Made by a program: the position numbers and the translations under genes
From: AC-69 sp046728055
GTDB taxonomy: Bacteria; Actinomycetota; UBA4738; HRBIN12
Length of the DNA stretch: 24,140 nucleotides
NCBI GenBank assembly: GCA_046728055.1
Contig: JBKPDU010000171.1
Coordinates: 1-24,140 of the forward strand
Reading direction: 5' to 3'
Notes under the pieces: generated by a model
The model's input: the letters and a program-made list of their open reading frames with translations, nothing else
Database searches by the model: none
Told to the model about the DNA's origin: nothing
In this document: positions 1 through 7,472 of the stretch, one piece after another
Layout: every line of letters starts with the position of its first letter
How positions within the stretch are numbered: position 1 is the first letter of the stretch

Positions 1-2075
1 TGGCCACGGACAAGGTTCGGTTCCAGGGGCAGGAAGTGGCCGCGGTCATCGCCGAGGACCTCTACACGGCCAAGGACGCCCTCGAGCTGATCATGGTCGA
101 GTACGACCCCATCGAGCCCATCGTGACCCCGCAGCGAGCCATGGAGCCGAACGCGCCGGTCATCCGCACAGACAAGGAGGGCCAGGACTCCAACCACATC
201 TATCACTGGGAAGCCGGGGACAAGGACACCACGGACAGGGCATTCGCCGGAGCGGACGTGGTGGTCGCGCTCGACACGTTCTATCCACGCTCCCATCCCG
301 CGCCAGTGGAAACCTGCGGATGCGTGGCCGACGTCAATCCGGCCACCGGACAGGCCACGGTCTACATGACATCGCAGGCTCCCCACGCCATCCGGACCGT
401 GTTCGCGCTGGTGGCCGGGTTGCCCGAGGAGAATATCCGCATCGTCTCTCCGGATATCGGCGGTGGGTTCGGGAACAAGGTCCCCGTCTACCCGGGGTAC
501 GTCGTGGCCACGGCAGCCTCCCTGCTGCTCGGACGCCCGGTGAAGTGGATCGAGGACCGGACGGAGAACCTCATCTCCACCGGCTTCGCGCGCGACTTCC
601 ACATGCACGGGGAGATGGCCCTGAAGGACGACGGGACGATGACGGGCCTTCGGGTCTCGCTCCTGGCCGACGAGGGGGCATTCCATGCCGACGCTCAGCC
701 GTCGAAGTTCAAGGTGGGACTGTTCCACATCGTGACCGGCTCCTACGACCTGCCGGCGGCCCACGTCACTGCCGACGGCGCGTACACGAACAAGGCGCCC
801 GGCGGCGTGGCCTACCGGTGCTCGTTCCGGGTCACCGAGGCCTCGTATCTGATCGAGCGCCTGACGCAGAACGCCGCCTACGAGCTGGGCATGGACCCGG
901 CCGACCTTCGACTGAAGAACTTCATCCAGAAGGATCAGTTCCCGTACACGTCGGCGACGGGGTTCGTGTACGACTCCGGCGACTATCACGCCGCCATGAA
1001 CATTGCCCTGGAGAAGGTGAGCTACCGGGAGCTCCGCAAGGAGCAGGAGGAGGCCCGGGCCCGCGGCGAGCTCGTGGGGATCGGGCTGGCCTCCTTCACC
1101 GAGATCGTGGGGGCCGGCCCGCACAAGGACTACGACATCCTGGGCCTGAAGATGAGCGACGGGGCCGAGCTGCGGATCCACCCCACGGGCAAGGCCATCC
1201 TGAAGATCAGCGTCCAGACCCAGGGGCAAGGACACGAGACCACGTTCGCGCAGATCGTGGCCGAGGAGCTCGGCATCCAGCCCGAGGACGTCAAGGTGAT
1301 GCATGGAGACACGGACAACACGCCCTATGGCCTCGGCACGTACGCGTCGCGGTCGACGCCGGTCTCGGGCGCGGCGACCGCGATGGTCGCCCGCCGCGTC
1401 CGAGAGAAGGCGGCCAGGATCGCGGCGCACCTGCTCGAGGTCTCGGAGGCGGACATCGAGTTCTCCAGCGGCAGGTTCTCCGTGAGGGGCGCCCCGGACA
1501 AGGCCGTCACCATCCAGGACGCGGCCTTCGCCGCGTACACGAACTTCCCCGACGGCATGGAACCGGGGCTGGAGGGGGTCTACTACTACGACCCCCCGAA
1601 CCTCACGTTCCCGTTCGGGACCTACGCGGTGGTGGTCGAGGTCGACCCCGACACTGGCGTGTGGAAGGTCCGCCGGATGGTCGCGGTCGACGACTGCGGG
1701 GTCCGGATCAACCCCATGATCGTGGAGGGCCAGATCCACGGGGGCCTGTGCGAGGGCTTCGGGATCGCCGCCATGGAACAGATCACCTTCGACGAGAACG
1801 GCAACTGCATCGGTGCGAACTTCACGGACTATCTGCTGCCGACGGCCTGGGAGACGCCGCGGTTCGAGCTCGGGGAGACCGTCACGCCGTCGCCACACCA
1901 CCCCATCGGAGCCAAGGGGGTCGGCGAGTCGGCCACCGTGGGCTCGCCCGCCGCGTACGTGAACGCGGTCATCGACGCCCTGTGGCCGCTCGGGGTCCGG
2001 AACATCGACATGCCGCTCACGTCGGCCAGAGTGTGGGAAGCGATCCAGGCGGCGCGCGGATCCACGAGTACGTGA
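1..2075 (+). CDS. coxL: Aerobic carbon monoxide dehydrogenase large subunit, form I (5'-partial)
   Basis: Catalytic subunit of the molybdenum-copper CO dehydrogenase, which oxidises CO to CO2 and passes electrons through the FeS (CoxS) and FAD (CoxM) subunits to the respiratory chain. The reading frame is open from the first base, so the N-terminal part and probably coxS/coxM lie upstream. The decisive feature is AYRCSFR at 810-830: this Cys-containing loop marks form I CoxL, the Cys binding the Cu of the Mo-S-Cu centre; form II enzymes have AYRGAGR. Other family landmarks are GGGFGNK near 460-480, NKAPGGVAYRC just before the loop, and GVGES near 1920-1931, whose Glu (1926-1928) corresponds to the active-site base. 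About 690 residues are present of roughly 800 expected. The stop overlaps the next gene's GTG. Confidence in form I is high because the whole surrounding stretch also reads like CoxL. Confidence 0.96.
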   Translation, partial: ATDKVRFQGQEVAAVIAEDLYTAKDALELIMVEYDPIEPIVTPQRAMEPNAPVIRTDKEGQDSNHIYHWEAGDKDTTDRAFAGADVVVALDTFYPRSHPAPVETCGCVADVNPATGQATVYMTSQAPHAIRTVFALVAGLPEENIRIVSPDIGGGFGNKVPVYPGYVVATAASLLLGRPVKWIEDRTENLISTGFARDFHMHGEMALKDDGTMTGLRVSLLADEGAFHADAQPSKFKVGLFHIVTGSYDLPAAHVTADGAYTNKAPGGVAYRCSFRVTEASYLIERLTQNAAYELGMDPADLRLKNFIQKDQFPYTSATGFVYDSGDYHAAMNIALEKVSYRELRKEQEEARARGELVGIGLASFTEIVGAGPHKDYDILGLKMSDGAELRIHPTGKAILKISVQTQGQGHETTFAQIVAEELGIQPEDVKVMHGDTDNTPYGLGTYASRSTPVSGAATAMVARRVREKAARIAAHLLEVSEADIEFSSGRFSVRGAPDKAVTIQDAAFAAYTNFPDGMEPGLEGVYYYDPPNLTFPFGTYAVVVEVDPDTGVWKVRRMVAVDDCGVRINPMIVEGQIHGGLCEGFGIAAMEQITFDENGNCIGANFTDYLLPTAWETPRFELGETVTPSPHHPIGAKGVGESATVGSPAAYVNAVIDALWPLGVRNIDMPLTSARVWEAIQAARGSTST

Positions 2076-3043
2076 AGCCCGAAGTCCTCGAGCACGCGGC
2101 GGAGCTGTCCAAGCGCGGAGAGCCATTCGTCCTGGCCACCGTGGTATGGCGGCGGGCACCCTCCTCGGGCAAGGAAGGCTCGACCGCACTCATCACCCGC
2201 GACGGCCGGGTACGCGGCTGGCTGGGCGGCGCCTGCGCGGAGCCCACGGTGATCAGGGAATCACTCCGCGCCCTCCAGGAGGGAACCCCTCGCCTCCTGT
2301 TCTTGGGGCCGCCCGAGGAGTTGGAGGCCCGCGGCCGCCAGGGCGTGGTGACGGTCCCGATCGCGTGCCAGAGCGAAGGCGCGATGGAGGTGTACGTGGA
2401 ACCCGTGGTGCCCCAACCGCATCTCGTCGTCACCGGGCGCTCCCCGGCGGTCGCCGCCCTGGCGGCGATGGGCGGTGCGCTGGGATGGAGGACCGTCGTC
2501 GTGGACGACGGCGGCGACCCCGCCGATTACACGGCCGCAGCTCGGGTCGTGACGTCGCTCGACTTCGAGGAGGCCGGCGTGACCGATCGGTCGTGGATCG
2601 TCGTGGCCACGCAGGGCCATTACGACGAGGACGCCCTGGAGCGAGCGCTGGACACGCCCGCCCAGTACATCGGCCTGGTGGCCTCCCGGAACCGGGCTCG
2701 GGCAGTCATGGGCTACTTGCGGGACCGCGGCGTCTCGGAGGAGCGTCTGGCCCGGGTGCGCGCGCCGGCCGGGCTGGACCTGGGACGCGTCTCGCACGAG
2801 GAGATAGCAGTGGCCATCCTGGCCGAGCTGGTACGGGACCGGGCGGCGGCCGTCGCGAGTGGGAAGGTTTCCGCGTCGGCGCCGAGGCACGAGGCCGTGG
2901 ACCCCATTTGCGGCATGGTGGTGGATGTGGCCACGGCCCGGCACCGTTCGACACACGGGGCGCGCACGTACTATTTCTGCTCGGCCGGCTGCCGGGAGCG
3001 GTTCCAAGCAGATCCCGCCCGGTTCGGGGTCGTCACCGGATAG
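2072..3043 (+). CDS. XdhC/CoxF-family maturation protein with C-terminal YHS domain
   Basis: Accessory protein of the XdhC/CoxI family, which binds molybdenum cofactor and helps sulfurate and insert it into xanthine dehydrogenase-type enzymes. The GTG start at 2072 overlaps the coxL stop (GTGA), implying translational coupling; upstream codons in this frame only shadow coxL. Of 323 residues, 16-62 form the XdhC N-terminal domain (GWLGGACAEP at 49-58), 117-255 the Rossmann-like C-terminal domain (LVVTGRSPAV, then TVVVDDGGD), and 277-319 a YHS domain (DPICGMVVD, then YYFCSAGCRERF; Cys280, Cys303, Cys307). YHS domains occur in copper/heavy-metal ATPases and related metal-handling proteins. The first XdhC domain is diverged: CAE replaces the usual C-L/V-E, and the Rossmann loop has TGRSPA rather than GAGH. 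Position suggests a CoxF-like role. The metal-handling role of the YHS domain is inference. Confidence 0.9.
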   Translation: MKPEVLEHAAELSKRGEPFVLATVVWRRAPSSGKEGSTALITRDGRVRGWLGGACAEPTVIRESLRALQEGTPRLLFLGPPEELEARGRQGVVTVPIACQSEGAMEVYVEPVVPQPHLVVTGRSPAVAALAAMGGALGWRTVVVDDGGDPADYTAAARVVTSLDFEEAGVTDRSWIVVATQGHYDEDALERALDTPAQYIGLVASRNRARAVMGYLRDRGVSEERLARVRAPAGLDLGRVSHEEIAVAILAELVRDRAAAVASGKVSASAPRHEAVDPICGMVVDVATARHRSTHGARTYYFCSAGCRERFQADPARFGVVTG

Positions 3044-3067
3044 CCGTCGAGCGCGGCGAGCGGAGCG

Positions 3068-4216
3068 ATGAGCGAGATCAGCGACGTCCTCGGGGCCATC
3101 GAATCGCTGCACGCCCGGGGAGAGCGGATGGCCCTGGCCACCATCGTGGCCGTTCGGGGGTCCACCTACCGCCGCCCCGGGGCCCGTCTCCTCGTCCCAG
3201 AGCAGGGCGAGCTCATCGGCAACATCAGCGGGGGCTGTCTGGAGAACGACGTGGCCGACGTGGCCCGCATCGTGATGCACGAGGGGATGGCCCGGGTGGT
3301 CTCTTTCGACCTGACGGCCGACGACGAGGCCGTGTGGGGCTGGGGGCTGGGCTGCAACGGGGCCATCGAGCTCTTCGTTGAGCCAGGCGAGAAGGCCGCG
3401 GAGGTCGCGGGGGCGCTTCGGATGGCGCTCGAAGACGAGCGGCCCATCTGCATGATCACGGTCCTCGACTCGTCCATCCCGGGCGTCGATCAGGGGAGCC
3501 GGCTGCTCGTCGGGCCCGATGGCTCGGCTGAGTCGTCGCTCGGTGACGCTGAGATCGACGCCGCCGCAATGGCGTCGGCAGTGGAGCTCCTGTCGCGGGA
3601 CCGAAGCGAGATCCGCTCGCTCCCTGGAACGTCGGGGGAGGCGAAGGCGTTCGTCGAGGTACTGGAGCCACCACTTCGTCTGCTCGTCTGCGGGGCCGGC
3701 CACGACGCGGTGCCACTGGTCAAGGCGGCGGCCGGTCTGGGGTGGCGTCCCACCGTGGTGGACGATCGAGGCGAGTTCCTGAACCACGAACGTTTCCCCG
3801 AGGCGGCCGGCTTCGTCCGCCTGGACCGGCCCGACGAGGTGGCGAAGGTGGCGCCGATCGACGAGCGGACGTTCGTCGTGGTGATGACCCACAACTTCCT
3901 GCGGGACAAGGACTACGTGCGGTCGCTGCTCGGCTCGCCGGTGCGCTTCATCGCCATGCTCGGGCCGGGTGCCCGTACCCAGCGACTGTTGACCGAGCTG
4001 CGGGAAGAGGGCACGGCGATCGGCGACGAGGACCTTGATCGGATCCACGGTCCGGCCGGCCTGGACGTCGGCGCCGAGGGGCCGGAGGAGATCGCGGCGG
4101 CCATCGTGGCCGAAATCGTGGCGGTCAAGCATGGGCGGGAGGGCGGATTTCTCAAGGACCGCCTGGGCCCCATCCACGATCGCGACACTCCTGCGCAGAA
4201 AACCGGCGCTCGATAG
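3068..4216 (+). CDS. XdhC/CoxI family protein, molybdenum cofactor maturation
   Basis: Second XdhC-family protein of the cluster, 382 residues, the usual length for CoxI/XdhC proteins. The N-terminal XdhC domain (about 18-105) has GSTYRRPGA at 31-39 and GNISGGCLENDV at 51-62, with the conserved Cys57 thought to take part in cofactor binding or sulfuration. A linker is followed by a Rossmann-type domain from about 203 (LLVCGAGHDAVPL, then TVVDDRGEF), ending in the typical IHGPAGLDVGAEGPEEIA stretch. The ATG at 3068 lies 24 nt after the preceding stop, with a purine-rich GAGCGGAGCG just upstream. It keeps all the family landmarks that the preceding XdhC-YHS protein has partly lost, so the two copies have probably divided tasks. 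Known for the family: insertion of sulfurated Moco. Inferred: CO dehydrogenase is the client, from gene order. Confidence 0.93.
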   Translation: MSEISDVLGAIESLHARGERMALATIVAVRGSTYRRPGARLLVPEQGELIGNISGGCLENDVADVARIVMHEGMARVVSFDLTADDEAVWGWGLGCNGAIELFVEPGEKAAEVAGALRMALEDERPICMITVLDSSIPGVDQGSRLLVGPDGSAESSLGDAEIDAAAMASAVELLSRDRSEIRSLPGTSGEAKAFVEVLEPPLRLLVCGAGHDAVPLVKAAAGLGWRPTVVDDRGEFLNHERFPEAAGFVRLDRPDEVAKVAPIDERTFVVVMTHNFLRDKDYVRSLLGSPVRFIAMLGPGARTQRLLTELREEGTAIGDEDLDRIHGPAGLDVGAEGPEEIAAAIVAEIVAVKHGREGGFLKDRLGPIHDRDTPAQKTGAR

Positions 4217-4241
4217 GCTCGGAGGGGAGCCGGAGGGAATC

Positions 4242-4832
4242 GTGCTGATCGAGAACGAGTTCCAGGTTCCGGCGTCGATCGATCAGGCGTGGGCGTTCCT
4301 GCTCGACGTGGAGAAGATCGCGCCCTGCGCCCCTGGTGCCGAGCTGACCGAGATCGTCGATGACCACACGTGGAAGGGCAAGATCAACCTGAAGGTAGGG
4401 CCGATCGCGCTGTCGTTCGCCGGCACGGTGACCCTCTCTGAGCAGGATGACGCCAATCACAGAGTGGTGCTGAAGGCCCAGGGCCAGGAGCAGAAGGGCA
4501 AGGGCGCAGCCAACGCGACCGTCACGTCCTGGCTTGAACCGGCAGGAGCGGACGGCGCCACGAGGGTGAAGATGCAGGCCGACATCACGCTCACCGGAAC
4601 GGTCGCTCAAGTCTCGCGCGGTCTCCTGCCCGATGTGTCGGCCAAGCTGACGAACCAGTTCGCCGACTGCCTCCGCGACCACCTGACGACCACCGAAGGT
4701 GCGCCGGCCGCAGCGCCCTCCACTCCTGCGCGGCCCGTCGAGGCCATCGGCGGGATCCGGCTGGGCCTGTACGCGATCTTCAGGGCGATCGGCCGATTCT
4801 TCCGTCGCCTGTTCGGCCGCGGCTCTTCGTGA
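4242..4832 (+). CDS. coxG: CoxG, CO dehydrogenase SRPBCC-fold membrane partner
   Basis: CoxG-family protein of 196 residues. The START/SRPBCC domain covers about 2-150, with CoxG landmarks: FQVPASIDQAWAFLLDVEKI at 7-26, a PG following Cys29, and G-K-x-K-V-G-P-I near 46-55. After an Ala/Pro-rich linker (153-167), residues 169-196 form a short amphipathic basic helix (GLYAIFRAIGRFFRRLFGR) suited to lying on the cytoplasmic membrane. In the family, CoxG anchors CO dehydrogenase at the membrane, and recent work on mycobacteria links it to supplying quinone to the enzyme. GTG at 4242 is chosen because GGAGGG at 4232-4237 is well spaced and the homologous region starts here; the frame extends upstream only as a shadow of the preceding gene. 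The stop overlaps the next GTG (GTGA). Confidence 0.93.
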   Translation: MLIENEFQVPASIDQAWAFLLDVEKIAPCAPGAELTEIVDDHTWKGKINLKVGPIALSFAGTVTLSEQDDANHRVVLKAQGQEQKGKGAANATVTSWLEPAGADGATRVKMQADITLTGTVAQVSRGLLPDVSAKLTNQFADCLRDHLTTTEGAPAAAPSTPARPVEAIGGIRLGLYAIFRAIGRFFRRLFGRGSS

Positions 4833-5401
4833 TCACCGGGCTCGTCCTGGCCGCGGGGACCTCATCTCGGTTCGGGCAGACGAAGCAACTGGTCGAACTT
4901 CACGGCAAACCCCTGGTCCAGCACGCGGTCGACGCCGCGGTGGCTGCCGGGCTGGACGAAGTGGTGGTGGTCGTCGGTCACGACGCGGAGCGAGTCAGGG
5001 CCTCCCTCCACCTCCCGCCGAACGCAAGGATCGTGCTGAACCCCAACTACGAAGCTGGACAGTCGACCTCCCTGATCGCGGGCCTTGACGCGGCGGGTTC
5101 CGACAGCGAGGCCGCCGTGGTGCTCCCGGCCGACCAGCCGGGCGTGACTCCGGAGCACATCCGGGCATTGGTCGATGCGTTCGGAGCCGGCTCCTCCCTA
5201 GTGGTTCGGCTCCGGTTCCGTGACGGCCCCGGACCCGCATTGCTCTCTCGGGAAGTCTGGGACGAGGCGCGCAGGGTGGTTGGCGACACGGGAGCCCGCG
5301 AGATCATCGAGTCCCATCCCGGATGGGTGAAGGAGGTCGCGGTGGACTCGGACGTGCCGGGCGATGTCGACCGGCCGTCCGATCTGGAACGGCTGCGATA
5401 G
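4829..5401 (+). CDS. mocA: MocA-like molybdenum cofactor cytidylyltransferase
   Basis: Nucleotidyltransferase of 190 residues in the MobA/MocA family. MocA-type enzymes transfer CMP from CTP to Mo-molybdopterin, giving the cytosine dinucleotide cofactor used by CO dehydrogenase and related enzymes. Visible motifs: LAAGTSSRFGQTKQL at 7-21 (nucleotide-binding loop), VVVVVGH at 45-51, LPADQPGVT at 99-107 (metal-binding Asp), GPALLSREVW at 135-144 and VVGDTGARE at 150-158, and a terminal DVDRPSDLERL. The GTG start at 4829 overlaps the coxG stop. It is the last gene of the operon and is followed by a strong stem-loop. MocA (CTP) is preferred over MobA (GTP) because of its place beside an MCD-dependent enzyme; sequence alone does not prove the nucleotide. 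Confidence 0.88.
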   Translation: MITGLVLAAGTSSRFGQTKQLVELHGKPLVQHAVDAAVAAGLDEVVVVVGHDAERVRASLHLPPNARIVLNPNYEAGQSTSLIAGLDAAGSDSEAAVVLPADQPGVTPEHIRALVDAFGAGSSLVVRLRFRDGPGPALLSREVWDEARRVVGDTGAREIIESHPGWVKEVAVDSDVPGDVDRPSDLERLR

Positions 5402-5406
5402 AAACG

Positions 5407-5439
5407 AGCGACCCGGGCCTCTTCGCGGCCCGGGTCGCT
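5407..5439. terminator. Stem-loop terminator between convergent genes
   Basis: Perfect 13-bp inverted repeat: AGCGACCCGGGCC at 5407-5419 and GGCCCGGGTCGCT at 5427-5439, with a 7-nt loop. It begins 6 nt after the mocA stop and lies 22 nt past the stop of the convergent CAP-domain gene. There is no good T-tract on either side, so it may act as a bidirectional high-GC terminator or transcript-end stabiliser. Confidence 0.8.
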
Positions 5440-5461
5440 TCCTACAGCTAGGTCGGGAGGG

Positions 5462-5935
5462 CTAGCCGTAGAAGATGACGGTCACCCAGAACCTGCCGTT
5501 CGAATGGACCGCCCCGACGGCCGCGTGGTCGAACGCCGTGCGCAGGATGTTCCTGCGATGCGGCGTGCTCCTCATGAACGCGTCCTCGACGCCGTCGAGG
5601 GTGGACCCGGCCCCCACGTTCTCTCCGGCGATCGACCAGTCGAGCCCCGTCAGCTTCGAGCCCAGGTCGTCGGTGTGGAACAGGTAGCCCTTCGTCGCCA
5701 TCTGAAGGCTGTGACGCTTGGCGTACATCGAGAGCTCGACGTTCAGTTTGAGGGGGGCCTTGTCGCGAAGTGCGCGGTCCTCGTTGATGAGCGAGAGCAT
5801 GTGAGCGCGGCGCCGGTGAGCGATCGATGCCGACGCGTGGTCGGACGAGACCCCTTGGGTGATCAGGACGATGAGCAGGGCAAGCGCCACGCCGGCCAGG
5901 CCCCGCGTCCCCGCTCGATCCACAGCCGCCTCCAC
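5462..5935 (-). CDS. CAP-domain (SCP/PR-1-like) exported protein
   Basis: Protein of 157 residues. The N-terminal segment has a hydrophobic stretch (about 13-27, GLAGVALALLIVLI) acting as signal peptide or signal anchor, followed by a CAP domain from about residue 48: LSLINEDRALRD, a GENVGAG motif, HRRNILRTAFDHAAVGAV and FWVTVIFYG. Bacterial CAP proteins are extracellular, often cell-wall or spore-coat associated, and mostly of unknown biochemical role. The start is GTG at 5935 with GGGAG five bases upstream; the frame stays open further up but that part only shadows the next gene. GTG at 5923 is an alternative. It lies 77 nt downstream of the amidase gene on the same strand and ends beside the terminator at 5407-5439. 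Confidence 0.85.
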   Translation of the reverse strand: MEAAVDRAGTRGLAGVALALLIVLITQGVSSDHASASIAHRRRAHMLSLINEDRALRDKAPLKLNVELSMYAKRHSLQMATKGYLFHTDDLGSKLTGLDWSIAGENVGAGSTLDGVEDAFMRSTPHRRNILRTAFDHAAVGAVHSNGRFWVTVIFYG

Positions 5936-6012
5936 TCGAACTCCCGTGGATGTATCGGCCGGATGGGGTCCCCGATTGAGGGGACGCAGGGCCCCGGAAA
6001 CGAGAGTGAGGG

Positions 6013-6828
6013 TCAGCGAGCGGTGCCGAGTCGACGGTGCCGGAGCGCGGGCAATCGCTCGCGCACCCGGTGGACCTCGCCGAGGTCGAGGTCGGCGAAC
6101 GTGACGCCCACCCCTTCCGGAGCGCGGGCCAGGACCCGACCCCACGGATCGACCGCCAGGCTGTTGCCGAAGCACCGGCGGTTCTGCTCGGGCGGGCCCC
6201 ACGTCCCCCATTGGGCAGGGGCCAGGACGAACGCCTGGCTCTCGATGGCCCGGGCCCGGATCAGGACATCCCAGTGATCGGTGCCGGTCTCGAACGTGAA
6301 GGCCGAGGGAACGAAGATGACATCGGCGCCGCGAGTGACGAGCTCCCGGTACAGCTCAGGAAACCGGACGTCGTAACACACCGACAGTCCCACCACGCCG
6401 AACTCCGTCTGCGCCACCACGACGTTTTCCCCCGGCGAATACATGAACGACTCGCTGATCGGCGGTTGTCCCGGCAGGTGCACGTCGAACAGATGGATCT
6501 TCCGGTACCGGGCGACGAGGTCGCCGTGGCGGTCGAACAGCACGCTCGTGTTGAACACGGCGCCATCGTCACCCACCTCAAGGATGCTTCCTCCGAGGAT
6601 CCACATCGAACGCACGCGCGCCACCGATGCCAGCCACTCGCTCATCGGTCCGGGGATCGGCTCAGCGACCTCTCGGTGACGGCTTGCCGAGCCCATGTAC
6701 GTCCACACCTCGGGGAGGGCGGCGAGGTCGGCTCCCCCGTCCGCAGAGGCGTCGAGGAGCTCGCCCGCCTGCGCTCGATTGGCCTCGACGTCCGCGCCCG
6801 AGTTCATCTGGCACAGCGCGACCCTCAT
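6013..6828 (-). CDS. Nitrilase-superfamily carbon-nitrogen hydrolase
   Basis: Cytoplasmic amidase of 271 residues. The nitrilase catalytic triad is visible: Glu40 in ALPEVW, Lys110 in RYRKIHLFD, Cys151 in LSVCYDVRFPELYREL. The RKIHLFDV and CYD(L/V)RFPELYR blocks are characteristic of the Nit1/Nit2 branch, which includes omega-amidase and deaminated-glutathione amidase; these clear transaminated glutamine or glutathione by-products. The exact substrate cannot be read from sequence. ATG at 6828 begins MRVALCQMNS, the normal N-terminus of the family. No Shine-Dalgarno sequence is evident; a TAGGAT box lies 8 nt upstream, so the mRNA may be leaderless. Divergent from the gene at 6854. Confidence 0.92.
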   Translation of the reverse strand: MRVALCQMNSGADVEANRAQAGELLDASADGGADLAALPEVWTYMGSASRHREVAEPIPGPMSEWLASVARVRSMWILGGSILEVGDDGAVFNTSVLFDRHGDLVARYRKIHLFDVHLPGQPPISESFMYSPGENVVVAQTEFGVVGLSVCYDVRFPELYRELVTRGADVIFVPSAFTFETGTDHWDVLIRARAIESQAFVLAPAQWGTWGPPEQNRRCFGNSLAVDPWGRVLARAPEGVGVTFADLDLGEVHRVRERLPALRHRRLGTAR

Positions 6829-6853
6829 CTGGAGGCATCCTACGATTGGCGGC
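6829..6853. promoter_or_regulatory. Overlapping divergent promoters, leaderless type
   Basis: Only 25 nt separate the two divergent ATG codons (6828 minus, 6854 plus). On the plus strand TACGAT (6841-6846) is followed by 7 nt and then ATG. On the minus strand TAGGAT (6842 down to 6837) is followed by 8 nt and then ATG. The two -10-like boxes share bases 6841-6842. Neither gene has a ribosome binding site, which fits leaderless transcripts. No -35 element is convincing. Confidence 0.6.
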
Positions 6854-7462
6854 ATGCCGATCGGCCGGTACACGGTGATGGACGGGGACGGGAACCCGGT
6901 GGGGACGGAGGACTTCCGCTCGGCGCCTGGTCCGGCCGGATGGCGATACTTCTCCGACATCCAGACGACCCTTCCGCAGCCGCACCATGAGGTCGTCGAC
7001 CTCGTCGCTGACGCTGGCTGGAGGCCGGTGCGGACCCGCATCGACACGGGCTCCCACGAGATCCTGCTGATGGCCGAACACGACCACCTGACCGGCTACC
7101 GGGACGGCGTCGCCGTCGACGTGGCTTGGGGACCGGACGTCGAGCTGGACTATGCCTCCCCGGCCTACAACGTGGTCACCGCGAACCGGCTGGGGTCGGG
7201 CACGGCAGAGTTCGACGTCGTGTTCCTCCAGCCGGTGACCTGCCAGCCGGTCGAGGAACGCCAGCGGTACGTCCATCTCGGTGCGGAGGACGTCATCACG
7301 TCGGTCGGACGATTCGACTCGGTACGCTGGAGGTTCACGGTTCTGTCGTCCGGCTGGAGCCGCGACTTCTGGATCGCCGGTGACGTCGTGGTTCGGTATG
7401 ACGGGCTGTACGCGCTCGAGTCCTACGAGCCGGGCGCGAGCGGACCGACGCCGCTCGGTTGA
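6854..7462 (+). CDS. Protein of unknown function
   Basis: A 202-residue soluble protein that I do not recognise with confidence. It has no signal peptide or membrane segment. Alternating short hydrophobic stretches (HEILLMAE, FDVVFLQPV, WRFTVLSSGW, FWIAGDVVVRYDG) suggest a mainly beta-strand, barrel- or half-barrel-like fold, as in lipid- or ligand-binding proteins; a distant link to DUF3108/DUF6134-type proteins is possible but unproven. Coding status is supported by strong third-position GC, a clean start with TACGAT 7 nt upstream of ATG, and close packing with the next gene (10 nt to the tag ATG). It may be co-transcribed with the DNA glycosylase gene. Confidence 0.8.
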   Translation: MPIGRYTVMDGDGNPVGTEDFRSAPGPAGWRYFSDIQTTLPQPHHEVVDLVADAGWRPVRTRIDTGSHEILLMAEHDHLTGYRDGVAVDVAWGPDVELDYASPAYNVVTANRLGSGTAEFDVVFLQPVTCQPVEERQRYVHLGAEDVITSVGRFDSVRWRFTVLSSGWSRDFWIAGDVVVRYDGLYALESYEPGASGPTPLG

Positions 7463-7472
7463 GAGGAACGCC

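Noticed and set aside
320..2071. Long upstream extension of the XdhC-YHS reading frame across coxL
   Set aside because: It is an out-of-frame, Arg/Gly/Pro-rich shadow of coxL; the real protein begins at GTG 2072 where XdhC similarity starts.
1..2075. Xanthine dehydrogenase or form II CODH-like enzyme
   Set aside because: The AYRCSFR loop and flanking sequence are specific to form I CO dehydrogenase.
2261..4177. 638-codon open frame on the minus strand
   Set aside because: Antisense shadow of the two XdhC genes in high-GC DNA; no motif, signal or start site, and His/Arg/Asp/Pro-rich composition typical of antisense frames.
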